A stretch of 64,000 bases of DNA from Mactromeris polynyma (taxonomy: Eukaryota > Mollusca > Bivalvia > Venerida > Mactridae): the NCBI GenBank assembly GCA_032209605.1, contig JASFXZ010000039.1, positions 4,712,001-4,776,000 of the forward strand, read 5' to 3'. The notes beneath the pieces were generated by a model that did no database searches, was not told the DNA's origin, and was given only the letters and a program-made list of their open reading frames with translations. Below, in pieces: positions 47,546 to 59,930 of the stretch. Position 1 is the stretch's first letter. Every line of letters begins with the position of its first letter. The position numbers and the translations under genes were made by a program.

Positions 47546-50500
47546 GGGAGGCTACTCTTGTTTAGAATGGTCGCCAAGCAAGGTCGCTATTATGAATGAG
47601 AATAATGTCCCTTTTTTACAAAATGGCTGCAATTTTAGACATGATTTATGTTCCCTGATGTCAAAATGGCTGCCATTTTCGCGGAATATCAACCATTTTG
47701 AAATCAGGGGAAGTAACTCATGCTGTAAATTTCATCCATTTTGAAAGAAGGGAGGCTACTCTTGTTTTGAATGGTCGCCTGAAAGGTACAGTTATGCCCC
47801 CTGCTTAAAATGGCCGCTATTATGAATGAGAGTAATGTCCCTTTATTACAAAATGGATGCAATTTTAGACATGATTTATGGCCCCTGATGTCAAAATGGC
47901 TGCCGTTTTCGCGGAATATCAACCATTTTGAAATCGGGGGAAGTAACCCATGCTGTAAATTTTCGCCATTTTGAAAGAAGGGAGGCTACTCTTGTTTCGA
48001 ATGGTCGCCTGAAAGGTACAGTGCTTAAAATGGCCGCTATTATGAATGAGAGTAATGTCCCTTTATTACAAAATGGCTGCAATTTTAGACATGATTTATG
48101 TCCCCTGATGTCAAAATGGCTGCCATTTTCACGGAATATCAACCATTTTGAAATCAGGGGAAGTAACCCATGCTGTAAATTTCCGCCATTTTGAAAGAAG
48201 GGAGGCTACTCTTGTTTGGAATGGTCGCCTGAAAGGTACAGTGCTCTAAATGGCCGCTATTATGAATGAGAGTAATGTCCCTTTATTACAAAATGGATGC
48301 AATTTTAGACATGATTTATGGCCCCTGATGTCAAAATGGCTGCCATTTTTCGCAGAATATCAACCATTTTGAAATCGGGGGAAGTAACCCATGCTGTAAA
48401 TTGCCGCCATTTTGAAAGAAGGGAGGCTACTCTTGTTTTGAATGGTCGCCTGAAAGGTACAGTGCTTAAAATGGCCGCTATTATGAATGAGAGTGATGTC
48501 CCTTTATTACAAAATGGATGCAATTTTAGACATGATTTATGGCCCCTGATGTCAAAATGGCTGCCATTTTCGCGGAATATCAACCATTTTGAAATCAGGG
48601 GAAGTAACCCATGCTGTAAATTGCCGCCATTTTGAAAGAAGGGAGGCTACTCTTGTTTCGAATGGTCGCCTGAAAGGTACAGTGCTTAAAATGGCCGCTA
48701 TTATGAATGAGAGTAATGTCCCTTTATTACAAAATGGATGCAATTTTAGACATGATTTATGGCCCCTGATGTCAAAATGGCTGCCATTTTCGCGGAATAT
48801 CAACCATTTTGAAATCAGGGGAAGTAACTCATGCTGTAAATTTCATCCATTTTGAAAGAAGGGAGGCTACTCTTGTTTTGAATGGTCGCCTGAAAGGTAC
48901 AGTTATGCCCCCTGCTTAAAATGGCCGCTATTATGAATGAGAGTAATGTCCCTTTATTACAAAATGGATGCAATTTTAGACATGATTTATGTCCCCTGAT
49001 GTCAAAATGGCTCCCATTTTCGCGGAATATCAACCATTTTGAAATCAGGGGAAGTAACCCATGCTGTAAATTTCCGCCATTTTCAAAGAAGGGAGGCTAC
49101 TCTTGTTTCGAATGGTCGCCTGAAAGGTACAGTGCTTAAAATGGCCGCTATTATGAATGAGAGTAATGTCCCTTTATTACAAAATGGATGCAATTTTAGA
49201 CATGATTTATGGCCCCTGATGTCAAAATGGCTGCCATTTTCGCGGAATATCAACCATTTTGAAATCAGGGGAAGTAACTCATGCTGTAAATTTCATCCAT
49301 TTTGAAAGAAGGGAGGCTACTCTTGTTTTGAATGGTCGCCTGAAAGGTACAGTTATGCCCCCTGCTTAAAATGGCCGCTATTATGAATGAGAGTAATGTC
49401 CCTTTATTACAAAATGGATGCAATTTTAGACATGATTTATGTCCCCTGATGTCAAAATGGCTCCCATTTTCGCGGAATATCAACCATTTTGAAATCAGGG
49501 GAAGTAACCCATGCTGTAAATTTCCGCCATTTTCAAAGAAGGGAGGCTACTCTTGTTTCGAATGGTCGCCTGAAAGGTACAAGCCTTAAAATGGCCGCTA
49601 TTATGAATGAGAGTAATGTCCCTTTATTACAAAATTGATGCAATTTTAGACATGATTTATGTCCCCTGATGTCAAAATGGCTGCCATTTTCGCGGAATAT
49701 CAACCATTTTGAAATCAGGGGAAGTAACCCATGCTGTAAATTGCCGCCATTTTGAAAGAAGGGAGGCTACTCTTGTTTTGAATGGTCGCCTGAAAGGTAC
49801 AGTGCTTAAAATGGCCGCTATTATGAATGAGAGTGATGTCCCTTTATTACAAAATGGATGCAATTTTAGACATGATTTATGGCCCCTGATGTCAAAATGG
49901 CTGCCATTTTCGCGGAATATCAACCATTTTGAAATCAGGGGAAGTAACCCTTGCTGTAAATTGCCGCCATTTTGAAAGAAGGGAGGCTACTCTTGTTTTG
50001 AATGGTCGCCTGAAAGGTACAGTTATGCCCCCTGCTTAAAATGGCCGCTATTATGAATGAGAGTAATGTCCCTTTATTACAAAATGGTTGCAATTTTAGA
50101 CATGATTTATGTCCCCTGATGTCAAAATGGCTGCCATTTTCGCGGAATATCAACCATTTTGAAATCAGGGGAAGTAACCCATGCTGTAAATTTCCGCCAT
50201 TTTGAAAGAAGGGAGGCTACTCTTGTTTTGAATGGTCAACTGAAAGGTACAGTGCTTAAAATGGCCGCTATTATGAATGAGAGTAATGTCCCTTTATTAC
50301 AAAATGGATGCAATTTAAGACATGAGAGATGACCCCTGATGTTAAAATGGCAACAATATTTGAGGAATATCAACCATTTTGAAATCAGGGGAAGTAACCC
50401 ATGCTGTAAATTCTGCCATTTTGAAAGAAGGGAGGCTACTCTTGTTTGGAATGGTCACCTAAAAGGTACAGTTATGCCCCCTGCTTAAAATGGCCGCTAT

Positions 50501-52400
50501 TATGAATGAGAGTAATGTCCCTTTATTACAAAATGGGTGCAATTTCAGACATGATTTATGTCCCCTGATGTCAAAATGTCTGCCATTGGGCGGAATATCA
50601 ACCATTTTGAAATCAGGGGAAGTAATCTGTGCAGTTAATTTCCACCATTTTGAAAAAAGGGAGGCTACTCTTGTTTCAAATGGTCACCGAGCAAGGTAGA
50701 GTTATGCATCCTGCTTTAAAATGGCCGCTATTATGAATGAGAGTTATGTCCCTTTATTACAAAATGGATGCAATTTTAGACATGATTTATGTCCCTTGAT
50801 GTTAAAATGGCTGCCATTTTCGCGGAATATCAACCATTTTGAAATCAGGGGAAGTAATCTGTGCAGTTAATTTCCACCATTTTGAAAAAAGGGAGGCTAC
50901 TCTTGTTTCGAATGGTCACCAAGCAAGGTAGAGTTATGCATCCTGCTTTAAAATGGCCGCTATTATGAATGAGAGTTATGTCCCTTTATTACAAAATGGA
51001 TGCAATTTTAGACATGATTTATGTCCCTTGATGTTAAAATGGCTGCCATTTTCGCGGAATATCAACCATTTTGAAATCAGGGGAAGTAATCCATGCTGTA
51101 AATTCCGCCATTTTGAAAGAAGGGAGGCTACTCTTGTTTCAAATGGCCGCCTAAAAGGTACAGTTATGCCCCCTGCTTAAAATGGCCGCTATTATGAATG
51201 AGAGTAATGTCCCTTTAACACAAAATGGATGCAATTTCAGACATGATTTATGTCCCCTGATGTCAAAATGGCTGCCATTTTCGCGGAATATCAACCATTT
51301 TGAAATCGGGGGAAGTAATCTGTGCTGTTAATTTCCACCATTTTGAAAAAAGGGAGGCTACTCTTGTTTCGAATGGTCGCCAAGCAAGGTAGAGTTATGC
51401 ATCCAGCATAAAAATGGCCGCTATTATGAATGAGAGTAATGTCCCTTTATTACAAAATGGATGCAATTTAAGACATGAGTGATGTCCCCTGATGTCAAAA
51501 TGGCAGCCATATATGAGGAATATCCACCAGTTTGAAATTAGGGGAAATAATCCATGCTGCAAATTTCCGCCATTTTGAAAGAAGGGAGACTACTCTTGTT
51601 TCGAATGGTCGTCTAAAAGGTACAGTTATGCCCCCTGCTTAAAAATGGCCTCTATTATTAATGAAAGTAATGTCCCTTCATTTCATAATGGAGGAAATGA
51701 ATGGCATGAGTAATGCCCCCTGATGTCAAAATGGCTGCCATTTTCAAGGAATATCCACCATTATGAAATTAGGGGAGGTAACCCATGGTGTTCATTTCTG
51801 CCATTTTGAAAGAAGGGAAGATACTCTTGTTTCGAATGGTCGCCATGCAAGTTAGATTTATGCCCCCTGCTAAAAAATTGCCGTTGTAAAATGGAGGCAA
51901 TGAATCATGTCCCCTGATGTCAAAATGGCTGCCATTTTTGCAGAATATCCACCATTTTGAAATTAGGGGAGGTCACTCTTGCTGTATAGTTCCGCCATTT
52001 GAAAGCAAGGAGGTTACTCCTGTTACGTATGGTCGCCATGCAGAGCTATGCCCTCTGCTTTAAAACGGCCGCTATTATGGATAAGAATGTCCCTTAATTT
52101 CAAATTGGAGGTAATGTAAAACTTGAGTAATGTCCCCTGATATACACCATTTTGAAATTAGGAGAGGTAACTCTTACTGTATTTTATCGCCATTTTGAAG
52201 GCAGGGTGGTTACTTCCATTTAGAATATAACGCGGCCACCATTATCATTAAGAGTAACGTCCCTTTATTTCATGATGGATATAAAGTAACGCAAGAGTAA
52301 TGTCCCCTGATTTCAAAAGTTCTGCTTCTTTAAATTCAAGAGAGATCAAGTCTTCTTGCGAATGTGCCCCTTTTTGAAAGTGGGGGAGGCTACTCTTGGG
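47546..52400. repeat. ~221/231-bp satellite array, about 22 units, decaying at the right edge
   Basis: The landmark gggaggctactcttgttt recurs near 47546, 47750, 47980, 48200, 48421, 48641, 48862, 49091 and onward to 51583, with decayed units to about 52390. Spacing is about 221 bp, or about 230 bp when ttatgccccc is inserted after ggtacag. Every unit holds aaaatggccgctattatgaa, the near-palindrome aaaatggctgccatttt, tttcgcggaatatcaacc and ccgccattttgaaagaa. Right-hand units lose identity progressively, as at the edge of a satellite no longer homogenised. The many matching ORFs on both strands (for example MIFRENGSHFDIRGHKSCLK) are repeat read-through. Confidence 0.97.
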
Positions 52401-52539
52401 GTCAAACTGACTGTGTTTTCTATGAACTTTATAATACATTTTCTTCAAAAGACAACTAAACACTGAATTCCAATAACTTCACCAAAAATTTATTCTGCAT
52501 AACTCTGTTTTAATATTTGAAAAACATGGCACTACAAAT

Positions 52540-52831
52540 TCAGCGACGTCCTGCTAGAGGACCATCATCAGTGCAGCAAACATACTCTACTCTGTTGGAA
52601 CCATCATAAGTAGTTTGGCCGTTAGAAGTTGATGGAGCATCAAGAGTCTGTGTGGTCTTCAAATTCTTTACCATGGACTGAAATTGAATGATTAATGACT
52701 TGGTGAAAAATGTTATATGTACCATAATAAGAAGTTATAGTTTCTACTTACAATAACAGTTTCTGGCATGGGGGATATTGCAATGGTGCAAACTCGCAAA
52801 CAAACATAGAGAAAAGTATTTGGTAGCTTTA
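52540..52831 (-). CDS. unrecognised gene, last two exons, minus strand
   Basis: Exon 52752-52831 (acceptor actgttgtag, donor gtaagtag) reads KLPNTFLYVCLRVCTIAISP then MPETVI in the frame that ends in phase 0. A 74-bp intron follows. The terminal exon 52540-52677 (acceptor ttcaatttcag) reads SMVKNLKTTQTLDAPSTSNG then a tail with EYVCCTDDGPLAGRR and TGA. An AATAAA on this strand lies 46 bp past the stop (52489-52494). Phase agreement, two good splice sites and a placed poly(A) signal argue for a real transcript end. The protein family was not recognised, and the upstream exon (which should end in phase 1) was not found. The gene abuts the satellite array. Confidence 0.45.
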
Positions 52832-53839
52832 CTACAACAGTTATTGCATGATAACCTTGGATTTCTTTACTTTTTCTGAAACTTGTGAGCCATTTTCAAA
52901 TTCTTTCCATTGCTAGTGTAGTCTTCAGCATTTAACGTGGTGATCAGTTTTGTATTATGTACCGGATAAAATCCCCTTCTTTTTATGCAACATTCCATGT
53001 TTTACTTCACCAAATGCCATACCTTTTGTATTGGCAGGCAGCAATTGCTTCACCCTCCCTCCTAGAATATAACTCGGTCATTATTTCTCGGTACAAAATA
53101 AAACAACTGCTTTGTAAAATATCCCTATTCTTGAAAGGGTTCATTCAATTCCTGATAAATTCTTTGAAACGCAACTGAATTGAACAACAAATGTGGTCAC
53201 ATGCATGTGGTCACATGACACATGTGCTCCAACTGTACTGTCATAGCTATTTGAGAATGTTGGATATAGATAATGTCCCTTACAACAAAACAAATCCATG
53301 ATATCCTACATCTGGTGACATGCGAGATCAAATTTCAAGCGTTAGAAATCATAAGAAATGTTACAATGCCACGAAACTAGGTTTTCCATGTTTGACCACG
53401 GACAGTTAGGTTTCATTTTGAATACAACTTGGTCTTTTATTTAAACCACACTTTTCTATTTAAATAATAGTCACCATGACATTGTCCTAGTCCAAACTAT
53501 TATTGGCCAAAAGCTTTTCCGTTCTTTTTTACTGAGACAAGGTTACCAAGCGCTATGGCCAGTTCTAGTAATTCCGTAAAAGCCCAATGTAGCAGCTTTC
53601 CTATATAAATTATTTTGTAACGGCCATAGGTCGACTCCAAACCATTATATGTTAAATTTCCCATGGAAAAAAGAAGTAAAATAGCAAGATATCAGAATGT
53701 TTCTCATAGTACGAAACAAAGTTTTGAAGAATATGACTGTATATTTAATTATGAAATATAGCCATATTTATAACACTGCACAACCTAAATCATCAAACAA
53801 TACATGTAATTCTTTATTTCGTATACTGTACTGTTATAC
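52832..53839. other. no supported feature
   Basis: Probably intron or spacer of the minus-strand gene(s). ORF 52957-53178 (plus) is unsupported. Confidence 0.35.
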
Positions 53840-53988
53840 CTAGCTTAAGACTGATTTCTGTGGCATCTTGTTTCTTGTACTCTGTGGTAACAACAAAGTA
53901 TTGGCATTTCTTGTGCGTATTTTATTCACTTCACCATCAGACATAATCTCTCCGACCTCTTCCTCAGTTTTAATCTCCAAGCTGAGGT
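53840..53988 (-). CDS. unrecognised gene, terminal coding exon, minus strand
   Basis: Acceptor ctcgttttcag, then a 48-codon frame LSLEIKTEEEVGEIMSDGEV, NKIRTRNANTLLLPQSTRNK, MPQKSVLS and TAG. AATAAA on the same strand lies 22 bp beyond the stop (53813-53818). The leading two bases demand a phase-1 upstream exon, the same phase as the exon at 52752-52831, so the two could be alternative 3' ends of one gene. The acidic-then-basic composition with LEIKTEEE resembles linkers in nuclear proteins, but no family is assigned. Confidence 0.5.
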
Positions 53989-54143
53989 CTGAAAACGAGA
54001 TTCATTAAAATAAATGATTTAGTGTGGAAACCCATTTTTCTTTTAATTTGGCAAAACACATGTATGTATACATTCATCCAGAATATTACTTTATGCATGG
54101 TTATAAGATTGAGTTGTTGTTATGCGCAAGGCAAGACAGCGTA

Positions 54144-54289
54144 TGGTAAAACCTAAATATTAAGACTACACTTGGAACCCTTGGAAACGTGTCTTAATAT
54201 TGAGGTTGAATAAAGAGCAACAGTGAAAATGGACTAGAAAATTCTGTTCTCAATTTTGAGTTGGTCTTATTAGTAAGGTGGTCTTACTG
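54144..54289 (-). mobile_element. pogo/Tigger-type MITE, 146 bp, decayed
   Basis: TA-flanked (54142-54143, 54290-54291). Begins TGGTAAAACCTAAATATTAA and ends aaggtggtcttACTG, with internal taatattgaggttgaataaa. It is inverted relative to the 3577 copy. Confidence 0.6.
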
Positions 54290-54291
54290 TA

Positions 54292-57200
54292 ATTGACACT
54301 GTTGATACACTGACACAATACATACAAATGCACAGAAGATTTGTTCGAGAGATGAATCAACATCTAAAGATGATTTTAGAACAGGTAATGCTCAAAGCCC
54401 GGTTGGTCGGCTAAATTCAACAACATTATGTTCAAGATTTCCACGTAGAAATCACATCTTTTCTGACAGCGACATTTTTTAATAAGCCATGTACAACAAT
54501 ACATAGAATTGTGTCTTAGTGGGATTGTGACTTAATTTATAATGGGCAATAGTTCATTAAATAGTAAACATAACGCATAGTTTGGGAGATTCATGGCATT
54601 GATTCTTTTAACGCCACGTCATTCTGTGCCACAAAACAACACTTGAACATGTATGTTGTGGGTGCTCAAAGTATTGTTTTGTAAAACGATTTCAGTAAAT
54701 ATTGGTTTCCAAGGAATCATGACACAGTAGCAAATATTGTCACGTATAGCAGGGTTTATTATGTTTAGCATGGTTATAACCTATACTTATTTGCAAGATG
54801 ATGTAGATTATTACTTTTCAAATTTAAAAATTGTATACACTTAGAACGATGTGATTGCTATAGCACAGTTATTAACACATACACCCAAACAAATTTAACC
54901 ATATGAGTTGTTAACCACATTCCTTCGTCACAGCATAATTTATAGAAAGTGGAACAGGTAAGGCCGCGTTCAAAAACCAGAACTTTCTTTGACTCATCTT
55001 GACTTACAAAAAGGAGGGGACAAATGCAATGCGGGACACACAAGCAATACCTAAATGAATGAAATGATAATCGCATTGAAACCAAAGAACACCGCATCAT
55101 TGATGAACAAACTAAAACTAAAAATAGAACGACACAGGATTTCACGACAAATAAGACAATTAAAGACTTGCTGAATAAATTTCATTAAATTTGGCTTCCA
55201 AAACTGGATTAAGATTAATTATCCTTAGATATGATACATTCAAAATATCTTGAAATTCACACATCGATTGAAAGAAAATCGTTTAGTTGATATTGCGACG
55301 AGTGGCGTGACAACTACCAATTTGTTTATATTAGTGGTAAAATAAAGTAATATTTTGGGTCTAGAGATAGTTAGATGAACGTAGGAATGTAAGCAGTACA
55401 CATTTGATAAGGTAGACAAAAACTCCTTTGTGACATTGAACATGCGAACAAATGCCGGGCCTTCAACAAGGGACATTAGCCCTTTATATTTATGCAGTGG
55501 CATATAAATTTCCATTCATCATAAGCCATTATCCACCTTTAAATGCATTGGATGCAGTCATATTATACATTATTATCAAAGTAAGAGCTACCATAATTAT
55601 GTCACAATACGTTATGATAAATGAACATATGTTTGACAACAGAGTAACAGAACACTTCCATTATTGAACTCATGTATAATTATGCATATACATTTGTAAC
55701 ACACGTACATAACAACACAATCAATATGAAAATACTGTGATTCCCACACAAACAGTGAAACGGGTCCATATAAGGTACAGTAAAACTTTGAAACCTCGAA
55801 CTGCCGTCGGACCTAGCAATTAGTTTGAGCCATCTATTTTTCGAGGCATCTATGGTATACGCGTATATATGTCCTGACAGTCACCGGTGCAAGTGTACTA
55901 AGCACGTTGAACAAACGGCATTTGTTTTCATACTGAATGCATGTCGATCAATAGTTGCGGCATTATTCATAATAATAATAATTAAAAAAGAAATGAAAGG
56001 AAAGCAAAAAAGATTCCCTGTGGCAACTTATTCTCTCTCCTTTATTCTTATACGCATGAATTGTCTGTCACATAGTACATGTACAGTGGAAACTCCCTAA
56101 TACGGAAACTCCAGTCCGGAAACTTCCTGTAACCCGACAATTTTCTCGGTCTTGTTTTAGTTCCTCCCGATACGATATCCCAGTCTGGATCCTCCCTTCT
56201 TCGGAATCTGAACAAATTTTTATGTAACGTAAAATAAATCTCCCAAAACCGGACGATAATTTTCCGCAAAAATGCATCGGATCGTATAATGATTGAGAAT
56301 TGAGAGAAGGTATAATAATTTTAATTGTCTCTGTGAACATAGTCCATTAGACGTTATCATCGTATGCATTCTGTTTTGATGGAAACAAGGTAAGACCGGG
56401 TACGAGATGTACTTATTATGTAAACATTGGGTGTAAGCGCAGAAAAAGGCCCATTAGGTACACACACCACAATTCAAAATATTTACCCTAGATCATTATT
56501 GTCCTCTACAAAGAATCTTTTGAAATGAAGCTATGGTGCATAGTTTCCAAGTAAGGCGTTATGAAAATACATTGTACTAAGAACATAGCTTGTCAGGTTT
56601 TATGGACGGTATAACGTCGCGAACACACATACTTAATTTCAGCTATGTTTGGAATCATTTGACATGTTGAGACTTGCTTGAGATTGATATATCCACCTTA
56701 TGCATTGAAACTATCACAATATAAATAAAATTTAAAAAAATAAAATATCTAATACATTTTCTGCATGGTGTAATTTTGCTGTAATTTCTACATCTATTTA
56801 AGAATGAACTGTAGGTTAGATATTGTAACTCATTAAACTGGAATATGCATGTATCATACATTACTAATAAAATTCATGAAACTCAATATGTTAAAAAAAT
56901 ATCAAACTATCATACTCAGAAAATACATATATTACCAATCTTTGACTAATTTGAAGAAGCAAGATATAAATGTAACATTGGCGTAAATGTCTTTAATGCT
57001 AATCAATAACCTTGCCCAAAGAACTGTTTTTGTGAATTGTTATACATAAAAAAACACTATATACAAACATATTTCTATCAAAAATAGAAATAACTAATAA
57101 AAAACCTAGAACACAATTAGAACACTTCCGCTGCAGTATCTTAAACAAATATTTGTCTATCAGGGTATGTAAATTGTAACAAAATTCACCAGAAGTTATG

Positions 57201-57705
57201 AATAACTTAATATTAAACTAGAATTGTGTCCATAGGTCACGTACTGTAACCCCACTTTCTACTTCTTATGTCAATAAAAGATTGCAAGAAATTTGGTGAA
57301 TCCAGAACACAGGTGGTCTTGTAATTGTTATTAATTCTTTTCAAATGTTCCTAAAGACCAACAATACAAAATAGCAGCGCTCGCCACAAGATTTGTGAGA
57401 CTTACATACCAATGGACAAGAGCAAATCTATAAATGTAACATTATTTATAATACTGTTTTAATATTATACATAATACATGTATGGAAAGGTAGTAATATA
57501 ATGGAGACCAAACATATTAAACAGATGATATGTTAGGACAAACAGTGACAAAAATGCCGAAAAGCTTGTGCATGTGACGTCACAGTAAATCGTAGTCCAG
57601 CCACGGACGTCACATCTCTATACTGTCGCTGTACGAACGACGCGTGTAAAAGTCGGAGTACAGAGACATGTATGCGGGGCTAAGTAAATCGTAACAAAAT
57701 AAACA
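54292..57705. other. no supported gene
   Basis: AT-rich DNA. Possible single ends of Tigger-type elements occur at 55779 (cagtaaaactttgaaacctc) and 56084 (cagtggaaactccctaatac) without matching partners. Minus ORFs 54858-55145 and 55240-55515 lack convincing splice or family support. Confidence 0.35.
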
Positions 57706-57966
57706 ATGGCTCGAAAATCACAAGAAATGACACCTGAATCAAAAAGAATTGTAGTCCAAATGCAAAAAGAGGTTTACAGCTACATTTTGTATTATCAAAT
57801 TGCAGAGGTGATAGTAAAAAGTTGAAGAACAATAAATACATTTTTGAAAGGGTTTGATTTAGCAAATAAAGCTAGATCTGGAAGACCTAGATGTGACGTT
57901 TCAAGCCAAGCAAACACTTGTGTAGTAAAAGCCAACCGAAAGCAATCAGTAAAACATATCCTTTGA
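57706..57966 (+). pseudogene. Tc1-like transposase, N-terminal remnant
   Basis: Starting at ATG 57706 the frame reads MARKSQEMTPESKRIVVQMQ, YYQIAEVIVKS, stop, RTINTFLKGF, ANKARSGRPRCDVSSQ and ANRKQSVKHI, then a second stop at 57964. The order fits the paired helix-turn-helix DNA-binding region of Tc1-like transposases: a basic start, a K..I.....I..F helix, the (S)GRPR hinge, and the K(S)V..I helix. TGA stops at 57823 and 57964 break it. No catalytic domain follows, so this is a truncated, dead copy. Confidence 0.75.
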
Positions 57967-59726
57967 CAATCAAACACACATTCAAATACAAGTCTTATTT
58001 AATGTAAAGAAACTGCATTAAAGGATAACAAACATTTCAATAAACAGTGCAGGATAACCTTACCCTGTGATAAAATGGTCGAATTTGGGCCATAAACATG
58101 TAACCGAGGTTTACAGAACATAGTCTGAACTTCTAATACCCTGAGAAGTTCAATGGCAAGGTCAGTCTGCACTCAAGTTGCTGCATACAATAACACGCAC
58201 CATTTCAAACTAATACAAACAAGAGCTTTGTAAAACATTATGCCCCCTCATGGATTTTTGTCAGAGTTATATTTTGTACAATTGCATAATCAAGTTCAAA
58301 GTATGCTGCACAAATACACATGCTAGAATGTATTGTGGTAAAAATGGTAAGAAAGGGTTTCATGGATGCATAGTTTGATTAGTGCCATATTGGAAACAGT
58401 AACAATAGGTTCTTTGTTAACTGTAGGTAATGAAAGAGCTATCTAATGTATGCGATGAACTGACCTTAAATTTATATAGTCATGTACCATAGAAGTCTAC
58501 AATTTTGTCTTATTGAACATTCAAATTAATGGGAGTCATTTTAATTACAATTGACCTATGACCTTGACCTTTCTTCCCGTGACCCGAAATTCATTAGGGT
58601 TCCTCTGCTGCTAAAGATGAATGTGTGGATGATAGGTCAAGGGGTGCTCGTGTTATTCATCGGAAACGAAATAGGTTACCGACCGACATGTGCAAACCAA
58701 TATGCACTCTCTTCTTAGAATGGGCCATAATAAACATATTTAAAGAAAACCTATCACCGAAGATGATGAATACCCCAAGATACTGACTTGACAAAGTACC
58801 TGAAAGCATGTCAATGATAGTTGAAGCATCGAAAATTAGCAATGGGTCATAATTCAGAGAAAATTCATCAAAATGTGATGAGCCCATGATATACACAAGT
58901 AGGCTTGGTTCTAGTAGGTTTAATGAAGTTTCACTTAAATCTGACCAAGGGTAGCCAAGAAATAGTGTGGACAAAATCATCACGAAAAATATCAAAGAGC
59001 CATAACTCAGTGAAAATCTGAGCACAACATGAAGATGATATGCACAACTAGACTTGGGACTATTATAGCTTGTGAAGCTCCATTGAAAATCTGACAAATG
59101 GAAACCCCGAAATAGTGCAGACAAATTTTGTCCACAGACGGATGGATGTGACTCCAATATAGCACCCATATACTTCGTATCTGGGGGTATAACAGAATTG
59201 TGACACAGGTGCACCCACTTTACTCAACCAAAGGGTGTAACCATGCTCTTACTCAAATAAATGCCATAAAAAAGCAGGTATGCAATTTCATGTGATGACC
59301 AATATTCCTATGAAGTTTCATTACTCCAGGTCAAACATGTTTTGATATATGAGCGACAAAGTCAAACATGCTTATTTTCATCATTTCAAGGCCACTGATC
59401 ACTCCATTTTCCCTTGTCAGAGCCCATGGTGCAAAACTTCATATTCTGATATACATTCCTATAATGTTTGAAGACTGTAGTCCAACGGTTCAGGATATAT
59501 AACAACACAAATTATGTTACATGGCCAGACAGTCTGGCGTAGATAAAAGTAGCTAAGCAATGTACCAAAACACATTTCTGTTAACTAGTGTTGAAATGTC
59601 ATTGTTTCATTTTAATTCTTGAAACTAGATTTTCCGCGAGCGATGTTGTTGCTTTTGGTGAGACTGGCGCTATATAAGTTCTAATCCTCTTGGGGTCCTG
59701 ATCTCCCAATGTAACTTTGGACCTCA
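57967..59726. other. interspersed repeat, no supported gene
   Basis: 58230-59200 has the style of a bivalve interspersed repeat: two related phrases, (cataa)ctcagtgaaaatctga and cataattcagagaaaattca, cagacggatggatgtgactc, and the ending tatctgggggtataac. The 185-codon minus ORF at 58657-59214 lies wholly in this repeat and has no domain resemblance, so it is not called as a gene. Confidence 0.5.
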
Positions 59727-59930
59727 GGCCCCGATTTCACGAAAATACTTAAGTATGATAAAAGGCTTAAGTTCACTAATTTGCTTAGAATAAATCTTAA
59801 GTTAAGTCTGTTATTTTCCTTGCATTTCACGAAAAATAGCAGGCTCAGTAACAGTCTTAAATTTATGACTTAAGCTTGTTAATCTAAGACAGCTAAGGAG
59901 CTTACTTAAGCTGTATTAGCTGTCTTAAAT
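59727..59930 (+). promoter_or_regulatory. Harbinger 5' subterminal region with clustered CTTAAG motifs
   Basis: Immediately upstream of the transposase ATG are five CTTAAG hexamers (59748, 59766, 59796, 59869, 59905), two CTTAAA (59856, 59924), and a direct repeat of tttcacgaaaa (59735 and 59825). ggccccgatttcacg may be the element's terminal repeat. The matching right end would be outside the window. Clustered short motifs near an element end are candidate transposase- or Myb-binding sites, which is inference. Confidence 0.5.

Noticed and set aside
47704..51180. More than a dozen near-identical ORFs on both strands
   Set aside because: They repeat with the satellite period on both strands and change frame with the 10-bp insert, so they are satellite read-through.
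56084..56340. Complete Tigger-type element at 56084
   Set aside because: Only one end (cagtggaaactcc) was found; no matching inverted end or second TA could be placed.
58657..59214. 185-codon minus-strand ORF, one of the longest in the window
   Set aside because: It lies within an interspersed repeat ending tatctgggggtataac. It shows no domain and has an odd composition rich in S, L and F.
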